Below are positions 1-15,276 of a stretch of 64,000 nucleotides of DNA, piece after piece. The notes under the pieces were generated by a model, which worked only from the letters and a program-made list of their open reading frames with translations, did no database searches and was not told the DNA's origin. The DNA is taken from assembly GCF_001039355.2 (NCBI RefSeq), contig NW_019775524.1, positions 1,232,065 through 1,296,064 of the forward strand, read 5' to 3'. Both the position numbers and the translations under genes were made by a program. The DNA comes from Lingula anatina (taxonomy: Eukaryota > Brachiopoda > Lingulata > Lingulida > Lingulidae). Position 1 is the stretch's first letter; each line of letters begins with the position of its first letter.

Positions 1-1452
1 CCGCACTATGCGATACACAGGAGCTCAAATGTATGCAAGCGGAAACTTTCTTTGTAACAAGGCAGCAAAGCTGTCAAATGTACAGACAAAAAACAGGAAA
101 TAACTATGCACAAAATAGGCTACTGTCAATTCTGATGCAAAAGTACATTATGTTAAACTGCAAATTCAACATCAAATTTTAATTATGCTCAACAGGTAAT
201 ACCAATGTAAGTAAAATGTGTAACAAGTTCACACTTTGAAAATGTATAACTTCCAGAAAAAGAAGCCAATTAGACTGCTTTTCCAACTCTGCATTTTAGT
301 CCTGTATTTCTTTTTTTCTTTTTCTTTTTTGAAAGTTTGGCAATCATAAGTAACATGGTATTCCCATAATGGTCATCATGGCAGCAGCACCCAAAATTGT
401 GTTTTCTTCTATTCTGATGCCATATTACATAATGGTTAACAGCATAATGACCNCATCGCCATCGGCATCGCCATCGGCATCGCCATCGGCATCGCCATCG
501 GCGACGACAGACGCAGGTGATGGCAATATGTACAGACACATCTGTGTCTGTACATAAAAATGCAACTACATATTCTGATCAAATCAATCTTTAATATTTA
601 AACATGGCTGATAACAATTAAAATACGTATGCAGCTTTTCTAAAAGCCTGATGTATGTATGCTAATTGTTAATGCACTTGCCTCCAAATAGATACAGAGA
701 CTATTATCGTGCTGGAAATATATTTACAAATGAGAATAGCATATGTTGGTTTTAATCGGCAAGATCATAAATCCAATCCTTTACATTAGCATCATATACA
801 TTATCTTCACTGACCTGGCAGTTACAATTTCAGGACAAAAATGGCACTTATTTTGAAAAAAAAACTTGAAAATGTAGGCAACACCACAGCACGATTATAG
901 GGATAATTCTAGTCTTGCTGAAATTAGATCCAACCCAAAAAGGCTATACATCAATTATGAAGAATAACCATAGTCCATCATCTGAAGGTGAAAGTGACGG
1001 ATTTTGATGAGAGAGAAAAGAATTGCTTACACTTTACCTTGAGCAGTGACCCTCAATTTCATGTTAATAAGGTTTATTTAAATTTGGAAAGAAAAAGGAT
1101 TTGTCTACACATTTTCATGTCAAAGTTTTGATAGCCCAAGACAGGCCAGATCCTACACTACTTTAACCAGCTCTTTATAAATAAAAGAAGTTAAATATTT
1201 TGTGAATATATATATTAAACAGTCAACTAACAAAAACATTATAAACTTGTAAGACAAACAATATTTTTTCATAATTTCTTAATTCAAATATTTTTATATC
1301 ATACTTAATTTTAATAAATATTTGGAATTATCAGTTTTGAATCAACATCCACTTTTGGTTGTGCACAATGATTATGCTAGAGAACTCCAATTCTAATAAA
1401 CAAAATATCCTCATCTAAAGCTTTCCTTGGTTAATATGCAATGCAGCAGAGA
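1..1452 (-). other. 3' UTR / downstream region of the TBC1D15-like gene
   Basis: This AT-rich stretch lies downstream of the TBC1D15-like stop codon at 1453 (minus strand). I see no coding exon in it. Minus-strand AATAAA signals (TTTATT on the plus strand) occur, for example, at about 1073-1078, so part of it is likely 3' UTR; the real cleavage site cannot be fixed from sequence. A single N at 453 is followed by a short CATCGG/CATCGC hexamer array (about 454-502), which produces meaningless Arg/Trp- and Ser/Pro-rich reading frames on the two strands. Confidence 0.5.
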
Positions 1453-4077
1453 CTACTCAAACACATTGTGAGGGTCAGGTAAGATCTCTATGCTACTGTC
1501 ATCAGGGGTTGTAGGTCCTGTCTCCTGGGATGCACTACTACTGCCCATATGACCACCATTGCCCACTCTACTGTCTTTTAACGGTAAACTCATCACTGGC
1601 GTGGAGTGTTCAGGTGTAGAAGCAGGGGTGCTGTAGCCTTCCACTGGGGTGCTGGTTTTGGAGGAATCCCCACTCCCCTTCCGGTCGAAGTCAAAACCTA
1701 AGATTTCTTTGATAGGCCCAGGAAGCTTTGTGGTGTTGGCTAACTGGAGGTAGATGCCCTCTGCTTTGGTTAACATTGGTTCTAGCTCAATTGTGTAAGA
1801 TATGTCATTAATATGCTGAAAAACAGAAAGGTATAATATATCACTTTTGATGTCAACAATATGTTATCTGGCTGACAAGATGCTAAATTTAACAAAGTAA
1901 AATTTTACACTTTTTCTGGTATCACTTTACATTCAATATCAAACAGATTTGTGAGTGGGAGAATGCATTTGATTCCACCATTTCCACATTCAGTTTTGAA
2001 TCTGCGGTGATTTGATTGTTAAAATCTGTTGATGGCACTGAACAGTGAGCAAATTTTGGCAACAACCATATTTCTTTTGCCAAATCCACTTGTTCTCAAT
2101 TCCGTTTTAGAAAACAGAACCACATAAATCAGTTTCCAGTTCTATTTTAGGAACCAGTTCCATTTTTGGAATTTTTTTTCTCTTTTAACCCAAAAGTGTG
2201 CTCCATTAACTAGCGTAACAGGGTACGGTCTGTTCTGTACAGTGAAGTGAAGCAGAATTGTAATCAAATCTACAGAGTACTTACTTTGAGAATTTCTGTG
2301 AAACCAAAATTATTGTCAAACATGATGGATTTTTCGGTGTCCAGGATGGATGCACACAACAACAGGTGAAAGTTCTTACATGGAAGGCCTGTCCATAGCA
2401 CCTGCAAAAATAACAAGAAGTAGAACAGAAAAGTTAGAAAAACAAATCCTCCATGCTGAAAGAGACTTTCATTCACAAGCTGCTGTGCAGTTTTTTTATT
2501 TAAACATTGTAAATTAAGTTTCAGAGTATGATCAAAGGTCTTACTATAAATATCCCCTGGATTACTAACCTCCCATAATCTCATAATGTCTGGGAAAGTA
2601 AACTCTCTCTTGAACAAAATCAGCAGCCATCGGAAGCAGAAGTACATGTTGCTGGATTCATGGCTCTCTGAAAAATAAACAAAGTATCAATTTAAAGAAT
2701 TAAAAACTCAAGGGGCCCGCACACGGTGAGCATTCGGCGCGCGCCACTTGCGCTGCGCCAGATGCTCGCGCTCCTCAGCTTCCCGCAAACGATGCGCTCT
2801 TTGCTCAGCAGAGGTGCCTCCCGGCCTGCCCCTAGCGGACGCACTGTGAACTGTGGAATCATGTGTTTAAGGAAACATTACATATTGTTGTTTTTTCTGA
2901 TAGTAATGGATAATGGTGACCACGTTAATCAATCAGACTAACTATAACTGTGTACATTTTTGTTGACTTCGCTGGGGGCTGCCATTTTTGTTTGTTTCCG
3001 GCTACTGGCACATGCGCATTGTTAGCATGGCGTGAGCAATCGGCGCTTGCACCCCGCACACGCTGAGACATTTGCCTCAAGAGACCAAAAAAATCAAACA
3101 CGTGAGAAATTTTGCTCAGCCGCGCGTGAGACAAAAATCTCACCAAAATACCCCCGCACACGATGAGAAAACGGCGCAGCGCAAGTGGCGCGCGCCAAAT
3201 GCTCACCGTGTGCGGGCCCCTTCATATCTTCAAAAAGTTTTATAATTGATTTGAATGGCTGTTATCTGTTACATTGTATTATTTCTTTTAATATCTTAAA
3301 ATCGTAACTGTCCATCAATTCATTTACATTTTATTTCACATCTTAATATCTGAATATTTTAACTACCTTTTCATTTATTGACTTTATTCATCTTATTCTG
3401 TTCATTTTACCCATGTAAAGTCTACTGAACATTTTATATGGATTTTAGACTAAATAAATAAATAATAATAAAAAAATAAAAAACTAACCTAAGTAATTGT
3501 AAAGTTGAGGATCCAGTAACTGCATTAATGTGTTCAGCTGCTGCAGTTGGTCTTTCATTCCTTTTTGGTCCATTTCAAAGTTGCGTGCCTAGAGAGAAAG
3601 AAATAATAACTCAGCAGATGAAATCAAAGAAAGGAATGCAAATACAAAATCAATATATTAAGGCGAGGAGTCTGGCTTGTTAGCCAAAAACTTAATTAAC
3701 TCAATTCACATGAAAACCTACACTAACTTAGTATAAATCCTCACTTACCACTATTTCCATAAAACCAGCAAAGCACCAGAATGCATCCACTTCATTATCC
3801 ATGATGACGAGAATGGGGGCCAGAAGATCACTCATACCTTGCACATAGCCTGGGGCAGGAACAAGTATATCAAACACAAAACTAGGCTATACCCAAATTA
3901 TTTCTTTGAATTATATGTACTTGGTGAGTTTAGCAAGGATGGTGCTGTTAACTCAAAGAAAAATGGTACATCTTATATCCTTGTGAAATATTTGTAATTT
4001 AGTCAAGTTTTTTTTTTGTAATTTTAATATTGTATTATGTTAACTGTGTTGTAAGATAAATGATTCATTGCTTCCAA

Positions 4078-4128
<51 letters not shown>

Positions 4129-7100
4129 ATTACCAGAGGGTCAAAGGCAATCTATGTCTTTTGCTTACCCAAATCAAAGTTGTACATGCAGTATGTCATC
4201 AGAATGTCATTTAACAGTTCCAGTTTGGGGTTTGGGTCCCCCATGAAGTACGTCTGGGTACGGTCTGTTCTGGTCACATCTTTATCTGTGAAAATGAAAA
4301 TAAACATGCACTTTCTTGATGAAAGTTAACTGTAATAGATGGTTTCATCTGCATAACACCTGAACACCTGTTTTGTGTAATTTCTCAATCCTATTTTATA
4401 TTACTTGTTTAATATTTCTACTCAAGTTCTAGTAATAGTGTGTAAAAGGGCTGTAATACATGATGATACAGATCTTCATAATAACTAATGGAGCAAGAAA
4501 AAAGGGTTGCACATAGAGTTAAGTTCTGCCTGCTTTAGGCAACACTTACCTATGAGACTTTCACGGTCTCTTAAAACTGAAAATCTCATCTTCTGATCCT
4601 CTGTGACTGACTTCCACTGAAGTTTCATTCTAAAGTAGTCATCACTAAAAGATACATAAGAGATACAATTAAAACAATGAATTAAAGTATGAAGTAAGCA
4701 AAATATTTCATTGGCTCCGAACACAGATAGAAAATGTATTATTTTACATACTAACTATACCAATACAATAGAGCATTTTAGTTGGAATTATTTCTTTTAT
4801 TTGGTTTAACTTACACTTTCTTTTTCCTGACCTCTTCTCTCTGTTTTGATGTTGAATTCCAGTCATAGTATTGGAGCTGAAATTTCCACACTTCTCTCCT
4901 CAGGTTAGGCTCTATTCCCTACATAAAAATAAATAAATAAATAAAATAAAAATAAATAAAATTTTACTCTTTCTACCTTTGAAACTAAATTTAAACAGTT
5001 GGACCAAGGTTGTATAAGTACTGAAAATCTTACTTTAGCTGTTTATACTGCCCTGGAACCTTATTAACGAACACAAACTGTATGCAGCATAAAGTTGAAT
5101 ATCTTAAGAATACACACTATGCATTGGTCAGTGTAGAGTGCATTTCACAGTCTTATGTGTCTGTTAGATAAAACTGGTCAAGGCAGAATAAGCTGTATTA
5201 TTTTAATAAGGGGTCATTTTTATCATGATCATTTTCACAAATGATCTACAACAAAGAGTAGACTTTCTCCAGACCCCCCCCCTTCAGAGAACAAAATGAA
5301 AAGCTCAAAATGATAAACTTTGACAGCAATTTGGATCATCTTTTTTTTTTTTTGCAAAAGTGTGCAGTGGGCCTTAACTCTCATCCAGCATATGGTTTAT
5401 AGACTTGTGAAAATGATGACAAAAATGGATGATCCCTAACACAGTAACATCTATGGCCAGTAAGGATAATTTGTCAAGTCCCAGCTGGATGTGGTTTAAG
5501 CACAAACCTACCCCTCTAAATATGATCTCCTGTAGTTCATCCACATTCTGTATCCTGCCCTCACTATCCATGTTCTTCTCCCACTGCAGTCTGGACAAGG
5601 GGGATGACCTCACGACATCAGGACGCTCAGCAAGCTCACACTGAAATCAAAAACAGAGATATCTTTTCCAACTGATGTTCATGAATTGATAAAAGCAGTG
5701 AAACAGGTGAGAAATAATATTTGCATGATGATTTCATTATTTCTTCTGGTCTACAAACTGGTCAAAAGCTGAAAATAAAACCACCTGGTGGAAACCACTG
5801 CCAGATCTATTTTAGATTTGAAAAATCTTTTCACTGAACCTTGCCGACTTTAATTCCACATTCTTTCATACCTAGAAAAACTTTCACAATCAGGTGTAAC
5901 AAACAGTGACAAAAAATATAAAACATGCAAAAATATTATCATTATAAGTACAACTCTTACTTTGCTGACAATATCAAATCCTGGCTCATCCTGTGCATTG
6001 ATGGTGATACCGGGGATGGCTTCATGTAAAATGTCCGCCACCTCCTCTGAGGGGCGTACAGGTGGAGTATCTGTGGTCATCAGGACCTCGCCTAAAAACT
6101 TGGTTACTTTGGAAAACCCTGTCAGCGTTGTTGAATAGGGATCTTTGACAAATTTCTGAAAAAGTTTGAAATACAAAAATATTAATTCCTACTTAATTAT
6201 ATATTTTAAATGCATCACTTGCCTTACCTAAAGATCTTCTCCTTAATGAAATATGATTAAGTGAAAATGACTTATTACTTACAGACACCAAATCTTGTGA
6301 AGTTTCTTTGAAGAGCTGTAGCTCATCAAATGACCTTGAAAGTGCTCCAGGGTCATGCTCATGTACCAAAAAGAGACCAGGCGTGTTTGGAGACCTGACA
6401 AGGAAAATAAAATTCTGATTTAACAAGATATATATGATATAAAACAAGTAAATTATCAAGAAAAAATCTGAAGGGTTTCAAATCTAACATATTTCCCAAG
6501 AGACTCACACCATAGGATATCAGTGTGTCAGCAGTCAACTTTGTACTTTAAAATTTATATGAAGAGGCATTTGAGCATGAACATATATTCAATTTTGGCA
6601 GCCCTATATCATAAACTAACCATGCCCATTACCTTATTCAATATATGCTAGAATTTGTCTTAACAAATAGTAATTCCCCTCAGATCTTGAAAAGTTTTAC
6701 TAAAATGTCTAAGATACACTTAAGTCTAAGATACATGAGAGGCACAAAAAGCTTTACAAATTTGAACATTGAGGTATGAGAGTTACCTCTGAACTGACAA
6801 AAACCTCTCCATGGAATTTATCATTTCTCGACTGCCACCTTTGTGGAAGTGCAATGCTGGATGTGTCGTCCCATCTTTCTGGATAAAGATTATGTATGAC
6901 CATCCCAAACTCTGCTTTGACCGCTTGAAGCTCTTTAAATCTTTAATATCAAAACTGATAATCTGCTTGGGTCTTCTTGTCTGAATAGTTGCAGACCCTT
7001 CAAAGAAAATGGGTAGAGAAAGTTTACTTTCAACACATAATTTTCGAGATTTGATGATTTAGAATGATGTCTAAAAGGACAGACAGAGGGCCTGCTTCAT

Positions 7101-7397
7101 AAAAGTTTAAAATAAATAATTATTACATTAAATATCAATATATCTAATAGAAACAAAATTTTACAAAAAATAAATAACTATATAAAATAAATAAAGGCCC
7201 ATTTTAGACTGTCAACCTTCTCCACTCAAATCACCTGTCTCAGATCCCTGGCTCTCATTCCTGTATCCGACGGCATCAATGACGGCCCAGGAGTCCTGCT
7301 CATGTTTGGGGTTCACAGCATACTCTGCTGCCATATCTGCTACAGATCTCCACTCAATGAATACACCCTGGGGCTGGGGGGACACAACACAATTAGC

Positions 7398-7457
<60 letters not shown>

Positions 7458-9337
7458 CTTTATTTAAAGAGGGTAAGTGCACACACTTATCTTACACATG
7501 GCCCTCACATTTTACACATCATTTCTGAATAAATCTAATCTGAATGACACAGAAATAGTGAATAGAAAAACAAATACTTATTATTCACAGAACTGCCAAA
7601 TGTGATATCTGAACTCACCTTTTCCAGGATCTCCACTTGTCCCTCAATCAAGGCATCTTCATCTTCATTGTGGACAATGGTGTGGATGTATACCCCATCT
7701 TTCTGGTAAATCACCTGAAAGAATTAACAAATCATATTTAAGCCCACTTCAGTGAAAATAATGTAAACCTGTGCGTGTGGCATTAAAGCACACACCAGCA
7801 TCATTAGCAAGCTCAGAAAACAGAAAACAGTAGTAAAGCTATTCTGATTAAAAAGTCCATTCCATGTGCCATTAAAATCATGAAAAAAAATTTTAATATA
7901 TTAATAAAAGACCAAAATGAAAGCGATTATAAATAGTATAAAAGCAAATGATGTCTAAAAACACAGCTATATGCAAAAGGTATGTGTTAGGTTTGTCAAT
8001 GAATTAAAACCAACCATAAAAAGTATCATGAAAAAATATTGTTTAGCTTTATAATTCAATCTATGGTATTAATCTTTTTTACGCAGACACATTCCAGCAT
8101 AATTTAAATACATGAATACATAACTATAAAAAATCAAACTTTTTTCTCCAACAAAAACAATAATTGCATTGTAAAATATGTCCTTCCTTTTGAGAAGTCT
8201 GACACAAAGTAATTAATTCTTCAAGCAGGAGGACAAGTAATGTCCCATTGGAAGATATTCATTTAAAAGTTAACTTCTGCAGGTAAGCACACACTACACT
8301 ATCAAGGACTATAAAGACTAAATACAGCTACATGGTACAGGAATGCACCTCAAATCATAAAGAAATATTCTTTTTTAAATCATACTATATATATATAGTG
8401 AAGGATATATTCTTCCAGTTAATGTTTATAATGCCAATAATTGCCGTGTGTATTGACCTTCAAAACTTTTTTAACATTTTGATTCCAGCATATGATATGA
8501 AGAATCTCTCCACATTACCACTCCTGTACCTAAGAACCCTAACCATCACATTAAGGGTGCATTCCCATAGATTTTAGATCGATCTATCCCCATGGAGAGT
8601 CTCACTAGATTACTGTCAGATAATCGGGCTTAAATGTCCGTCCCACCTACTACAAGCTGTAAGGGGGTAATTAACTTCCATGTGTGGTCGGCTGACTGCA
8701 ATTTTTAGCGTGAACCCCAGGGAGTTAGGTCGATCTAAATCTCTGGAAATGCCCTCTAGGAACAGAACAGGGCAAGACAACATAGATGAAACTACACATT
8801 TTTTTACCCTGGGTCCTGATTTCATATTTCCCCTGGAAAGATTGTGGGTGGCCCGATTTTGGATCTTCTTTGTCATCCAGTTCACAGAATTTCCTATGTA
8901 TCCACGTTTCTTTACTGCGGCTTCTTTCTTTCCACCGCTTGCCATTTTGAAAGTTTAAGTATGTGATCCGACCTTGACAACTGTATTTAATACTGATCAG
9001 ATTTACACCTGAAGTGGATGACAAAGTAAGACCAATATAAACAATTGAGTGTTTTCCACGTTAAGCTGAATCACCATCACATACGCAAGCAAACGGTAAT
9101 TAAGCAAACTGAGAAGTGAAAATAAAATACGAGTACAGTATAACCTGTTAATGGTAATATATATCATGCTAGTTTATAGACAGGTTTAAGCTTTTGAATT
9201 TAAAATAAAATAATCCATCATTCGACAACTACCTTTCTCGCGTGTAAGCAATTTAATACATATAACAACTTAATTAGCCACACACTACGTGACGCATTAA
9301 ATACCACAGATAACCCAACCTGTTTTTGATCATCCAT
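1453..9337 (-). CDS. TBC1D15: TBC1 domain family member 15/17-like Rab GTPase-activating protein
   Basis: Rab GAP of the TBC1D15/TBC1D17 family; vertebrate TBC1D15 acts on Rab7 at lysosomes and mitochondria. The model has 15 exons: 9337-9320, 7714-7619, 7373-7235, 6997-6787, 6394-6283, 6155-5961, 5640-5512, 4918-4815, 4644-4550, 4285-4169, 3849-3749, 3588-3489, 2667-2570, 2401-2285 and 1815-1453. All phases agree, giving 664 aa (human TBC1D15 about 690). The N-terminal region (residues 7-260) matches the family's domain (IYQKDGVYIH, LGWSYIIF, EEPGF-like DEPGFDIVSK). The TBC domain covers about 290-510, with the IxxDxxR arginine finger at R372 (IDKDVTR) and the glutamine finger at Q409 (GYVQGMSD), so it looks catalytically intact. 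The C-terminus is Ser/Thr/Pro-rich. The first exon encodes only MDDQKQ and its donor (GTTGGG) is weak. Intron 12 carries a 511-bp inverted-repeat element. One copy probably represents both vertebrate paralogues (inference). Confidence 0.95.
2711..3221. mobile_element. 511-bp terminal-inverted-repeat element (MITE-like) in TBC1D15 intron 12
   Basis: The ends are inverted copies: AGGGGCCCGCACACGGTGAG at the left and its complement at the right, with the inverted match extending about 48 bases including GGCGCGCGCC. A 3-bp direct repeat TCA flanks both sides (2708-2710 and 3222-3224), consistent with a target-site duplication. The motif CCCGCACACGNTGAG recurs inside at about 3053 and 3152. GC content is far above the surrounding intron. 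It has no transposase ORF, so it is non-autonomous; the family is not recognised. Confidence 0.85.
4076..4130. repeat. (AAAT)n microsatellite
   Basis: About 13 tandem AAAT units in TBC1D15 intron 10, possibly the tail of a short retroposed element. Confidence 0.95.
7397..7454. repeat. (ATA)n microsatellite
   Basis: Pure ATA repeat of about 19 units just upstream of the TBC1D15 exon 3 acceptor (minus strand), followed by ATCTTTATTTAAAGAGGG. It creates a poly-isoleucine frame that is not a gene. Confidence 0.95.
8559..8752. mobile_element. MITE-like repeat, copy 1 (TBC1D15 intron 1)
   Basis: About 195 bp with inverted ends (CATTCCCATAGATTTTAGAT at the left; the complement of AATCTCTGGAAATG with GGTCGATCTA at the right). 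A second copy in the same orientation is at 40989-41195, sharing long blocks such as GTCTCACTAGATTACT and CTACTACAAGCTGTAAG. No coding potential. No clear target-site duplication. Confidence 0.8.
8808..8945 (-). other. Candidate alternative first coding exon in TBC1D15 intron 1
   Basis: On the same strand as TBC1D15 and inside its first intron, an ATG in good context (AAAATGGC) opens 46 codons. They start MASGGKKEAAVKKRGYIGNS and end KSGPR, followed immediately by a possible donor, GTAAAA. Joining this donor to TBC1D15 exon 2 (7714) keeps phase 0, so the product would be a basic N-terminal extension replacing MDDQKQ. The frame stays open past the donor into an adjacent repeat element, so it could also be a chance ORF. 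I do not recognise the peptide. No transcript evidence is available here. Confidence 0.3.
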
Positions 9338-9723
9338 GTTGACATGACGTGATATTTTGTCGCTTCAGATGCTCAAAAATAGTTCGAATCATAATCAATT
9401 TCTTTAAAAGGTATCCAAAAATAAAATTTTATCTTTAAGAAATATCATATATTAGACAACATCAAAATTTATCAGCTCTGCAAAGAAGTCTCTGAACGAA
9501 CTAAATGATTGATTTCAATTGAGACTTTTTTATTGTTTTAAGCGATATGCAGGTGCTCATGTGATGATGACGTCAAAACCAGGAATCGCCATGTTAGATG
9601 TTGCAGAACCAGGAACCACCGACTTTTTATAGATAAAGTGAAATAATAAACCCTAGTGTCCAGTGATAAGCACAAATACAATCAGGATATATTCAATAGT
9701 TCAAAGGGACAATATAAACTACC
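9338..9723. promoter_or_regulatory. Bidirectional promoter between TBC1D15 and RAB21
   Basis: Only 386 bases separate the two divergent start codons. The interval contains a perfect palindromic CRE (TGACGTCA) at 9568-9575 and a related TGACGTG close to the TBC1D15 start (about 9350). No TATA box is obvious at a fixed distance from either gene. Both 5' UTRs must lie here unless there are undetected upstream exons. CRE palindromes bind CREB/ATF factors and are common in divergent housekeeping promoters (known); co-regulation of these two genes is inferred. Confidence 0.7.
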
Positions 9724-13665
<3,942 letters not shown>

Positions 13666-15276
13666 AGAGGAAAGAAAAGCTTCATGTATTATTTCTGTCC
13701 TGTCTGATTGTACTGTGCAAATACAGTAGTAAGGTCTTGATTGGCGTTTTTCAATTGCACACCACCAGGCAGGAAATTATAACAGAGGTCTGGGGCCCTT
13801 TGAACTGTTTGCTAAATTGTGATGACTTATCCGAAGAAAGGCCTCTCTTTGAAATCATGAGGGCCAGCAAGGGTTTTTTGTTAGCCTTGAATTATGAAGC
13901 AGTAACAAAGTACTGTTTGGTGGACTATTTTCCTAGATCAAATGTTTTAGATTGTTGTAAACAATAATTGAAATGAACAGTGACAGCTGGCACGTTTCTG
14001 TTAATTGGTGGGAATGTTGTCAGAACTCTACACTGAATAGTACACTGCACTTGAAGCTGTGATTTCCGTTAACTCATTTACATGGAATATGTAAATGAAA
14101 CCAGCTTTGTACACAACAGTTGGAGTTTTAAAAAATACTTTCCCTCTGAAGTAAATTGCCTTTTCGCATGCACTACATCTGAGACATGTCGTATTTAACT
14201 AACCTGAAAGTTAAACTGTAGTGAAAGTATAGGTTAAGATAGGAAACTCAGCTGTATACTGTGTTAAAAGTATCAAATAAAATGTACAGAAAAATTAAGG
14301 TTGTACGTCCAAAGTAATATGATGCTACAGCTAAGTATGTTTTACTGTTTCTTACTACCAATATTATAGCGTAGTTTAGAAACTGCCTGCAGATTCATTT
14401 GATCAGCTGCACAGATGCCAATAGCCTGCATTTTGTCATATAAACTGTGTGCAGCAAAGATTTATGTAACCAAGTAAGTTATTACGTTATCCCTATTAAT
14501 TGGTGCGCTATTGTTTGCCATCTGTCGCCATGTGTTGATTCCTTGGTCGTTGGTTTGATGAGACATCCTCTTGCTTTTTTTCTCTGGTTTAGTGTACAGT
14601 AAAAGGTTGTTGCCTAGACAAGTTGTACATGGTTATTTTATAAATAATAAATATATACAAGTTCAAAGAATGTTGGTTAATTTTTTTATTCTGGATGATC
14701 TCAATGCTTGTCATTTAGATGGCTTATTCAAGTCTTTTGAACACTTCCTTTAACAATTTGTAACAAAGAATCTAACACTAAAGCAAGTGAAATTGAAGAT
14801 TTGTACAGTCTAAAGAGACAAAACTTTCCAACGCACTTGAAGGAAAAAAAATTGCAAAGCATTCTGAATGAATAATTTTTTGTATAAAGATACTCATTAC
14901 CCTAGTTCAACCATTTCATTATTTGTGCTCTTTTCTCCTTAGCCTCTCTTTCTAGGTTTTTAAAATCAAAGTGTAAAAGTATTAATATTAGGCTATTCCA
15001 TTCTTCCCAGCACCACTTTCTTTAAAGACAAGCATTTATACTAAGTAGTATTATCTGGATATTGGTTTGGGAAAGATAATAAAAAGTAAAGCAGCAGGAC
15101 TGTTAATTGTGCAAATATGTGGAAGTTCTATGATTTTTCTAGCATCAGTTCCCATTATTTTCATTTGTTATTTGATTGTGCAAAATAGGCCTACATATAT
15201 AGTGTTTTTATGTTGGTAACTATGCAACAGATAAACAATAACAGCATTTGTCAGAAATTTTCCTTTATTTTTTTTA
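13666..15276 (+). other. RAB21 3' UTR and convergent intergenic region
   Basis: There is no coding exon between the RAB21 stop (13665) and the convergent membrane-protein stop codon (15277). Candidate plus-strand polyA signals AATAAA lie at 14276-14281, 14646-14651 and 15078-15083, so the RAB21 3' UTR may be 0.6 to 1.4 kb, possibly with alternative ends. A minus-strand AATAAA (TTTATT at 15264-15269) lies only a few bases past the opposing stop codon. Short ATG frames here (for example 13647-13967) have no recognisable content. Confidence 0.55.
15264..15269 (-). terminator. PolyA signal of the polytopic membrane-protein gene
   Basis: AATAAA on the minus strand (TTTATT on plus) begins about 8 bases after the TGA stop at 15277. 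This would give an unusually short 3' UTR. Further downstream signals may be used instead. Confidence 0.45.
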
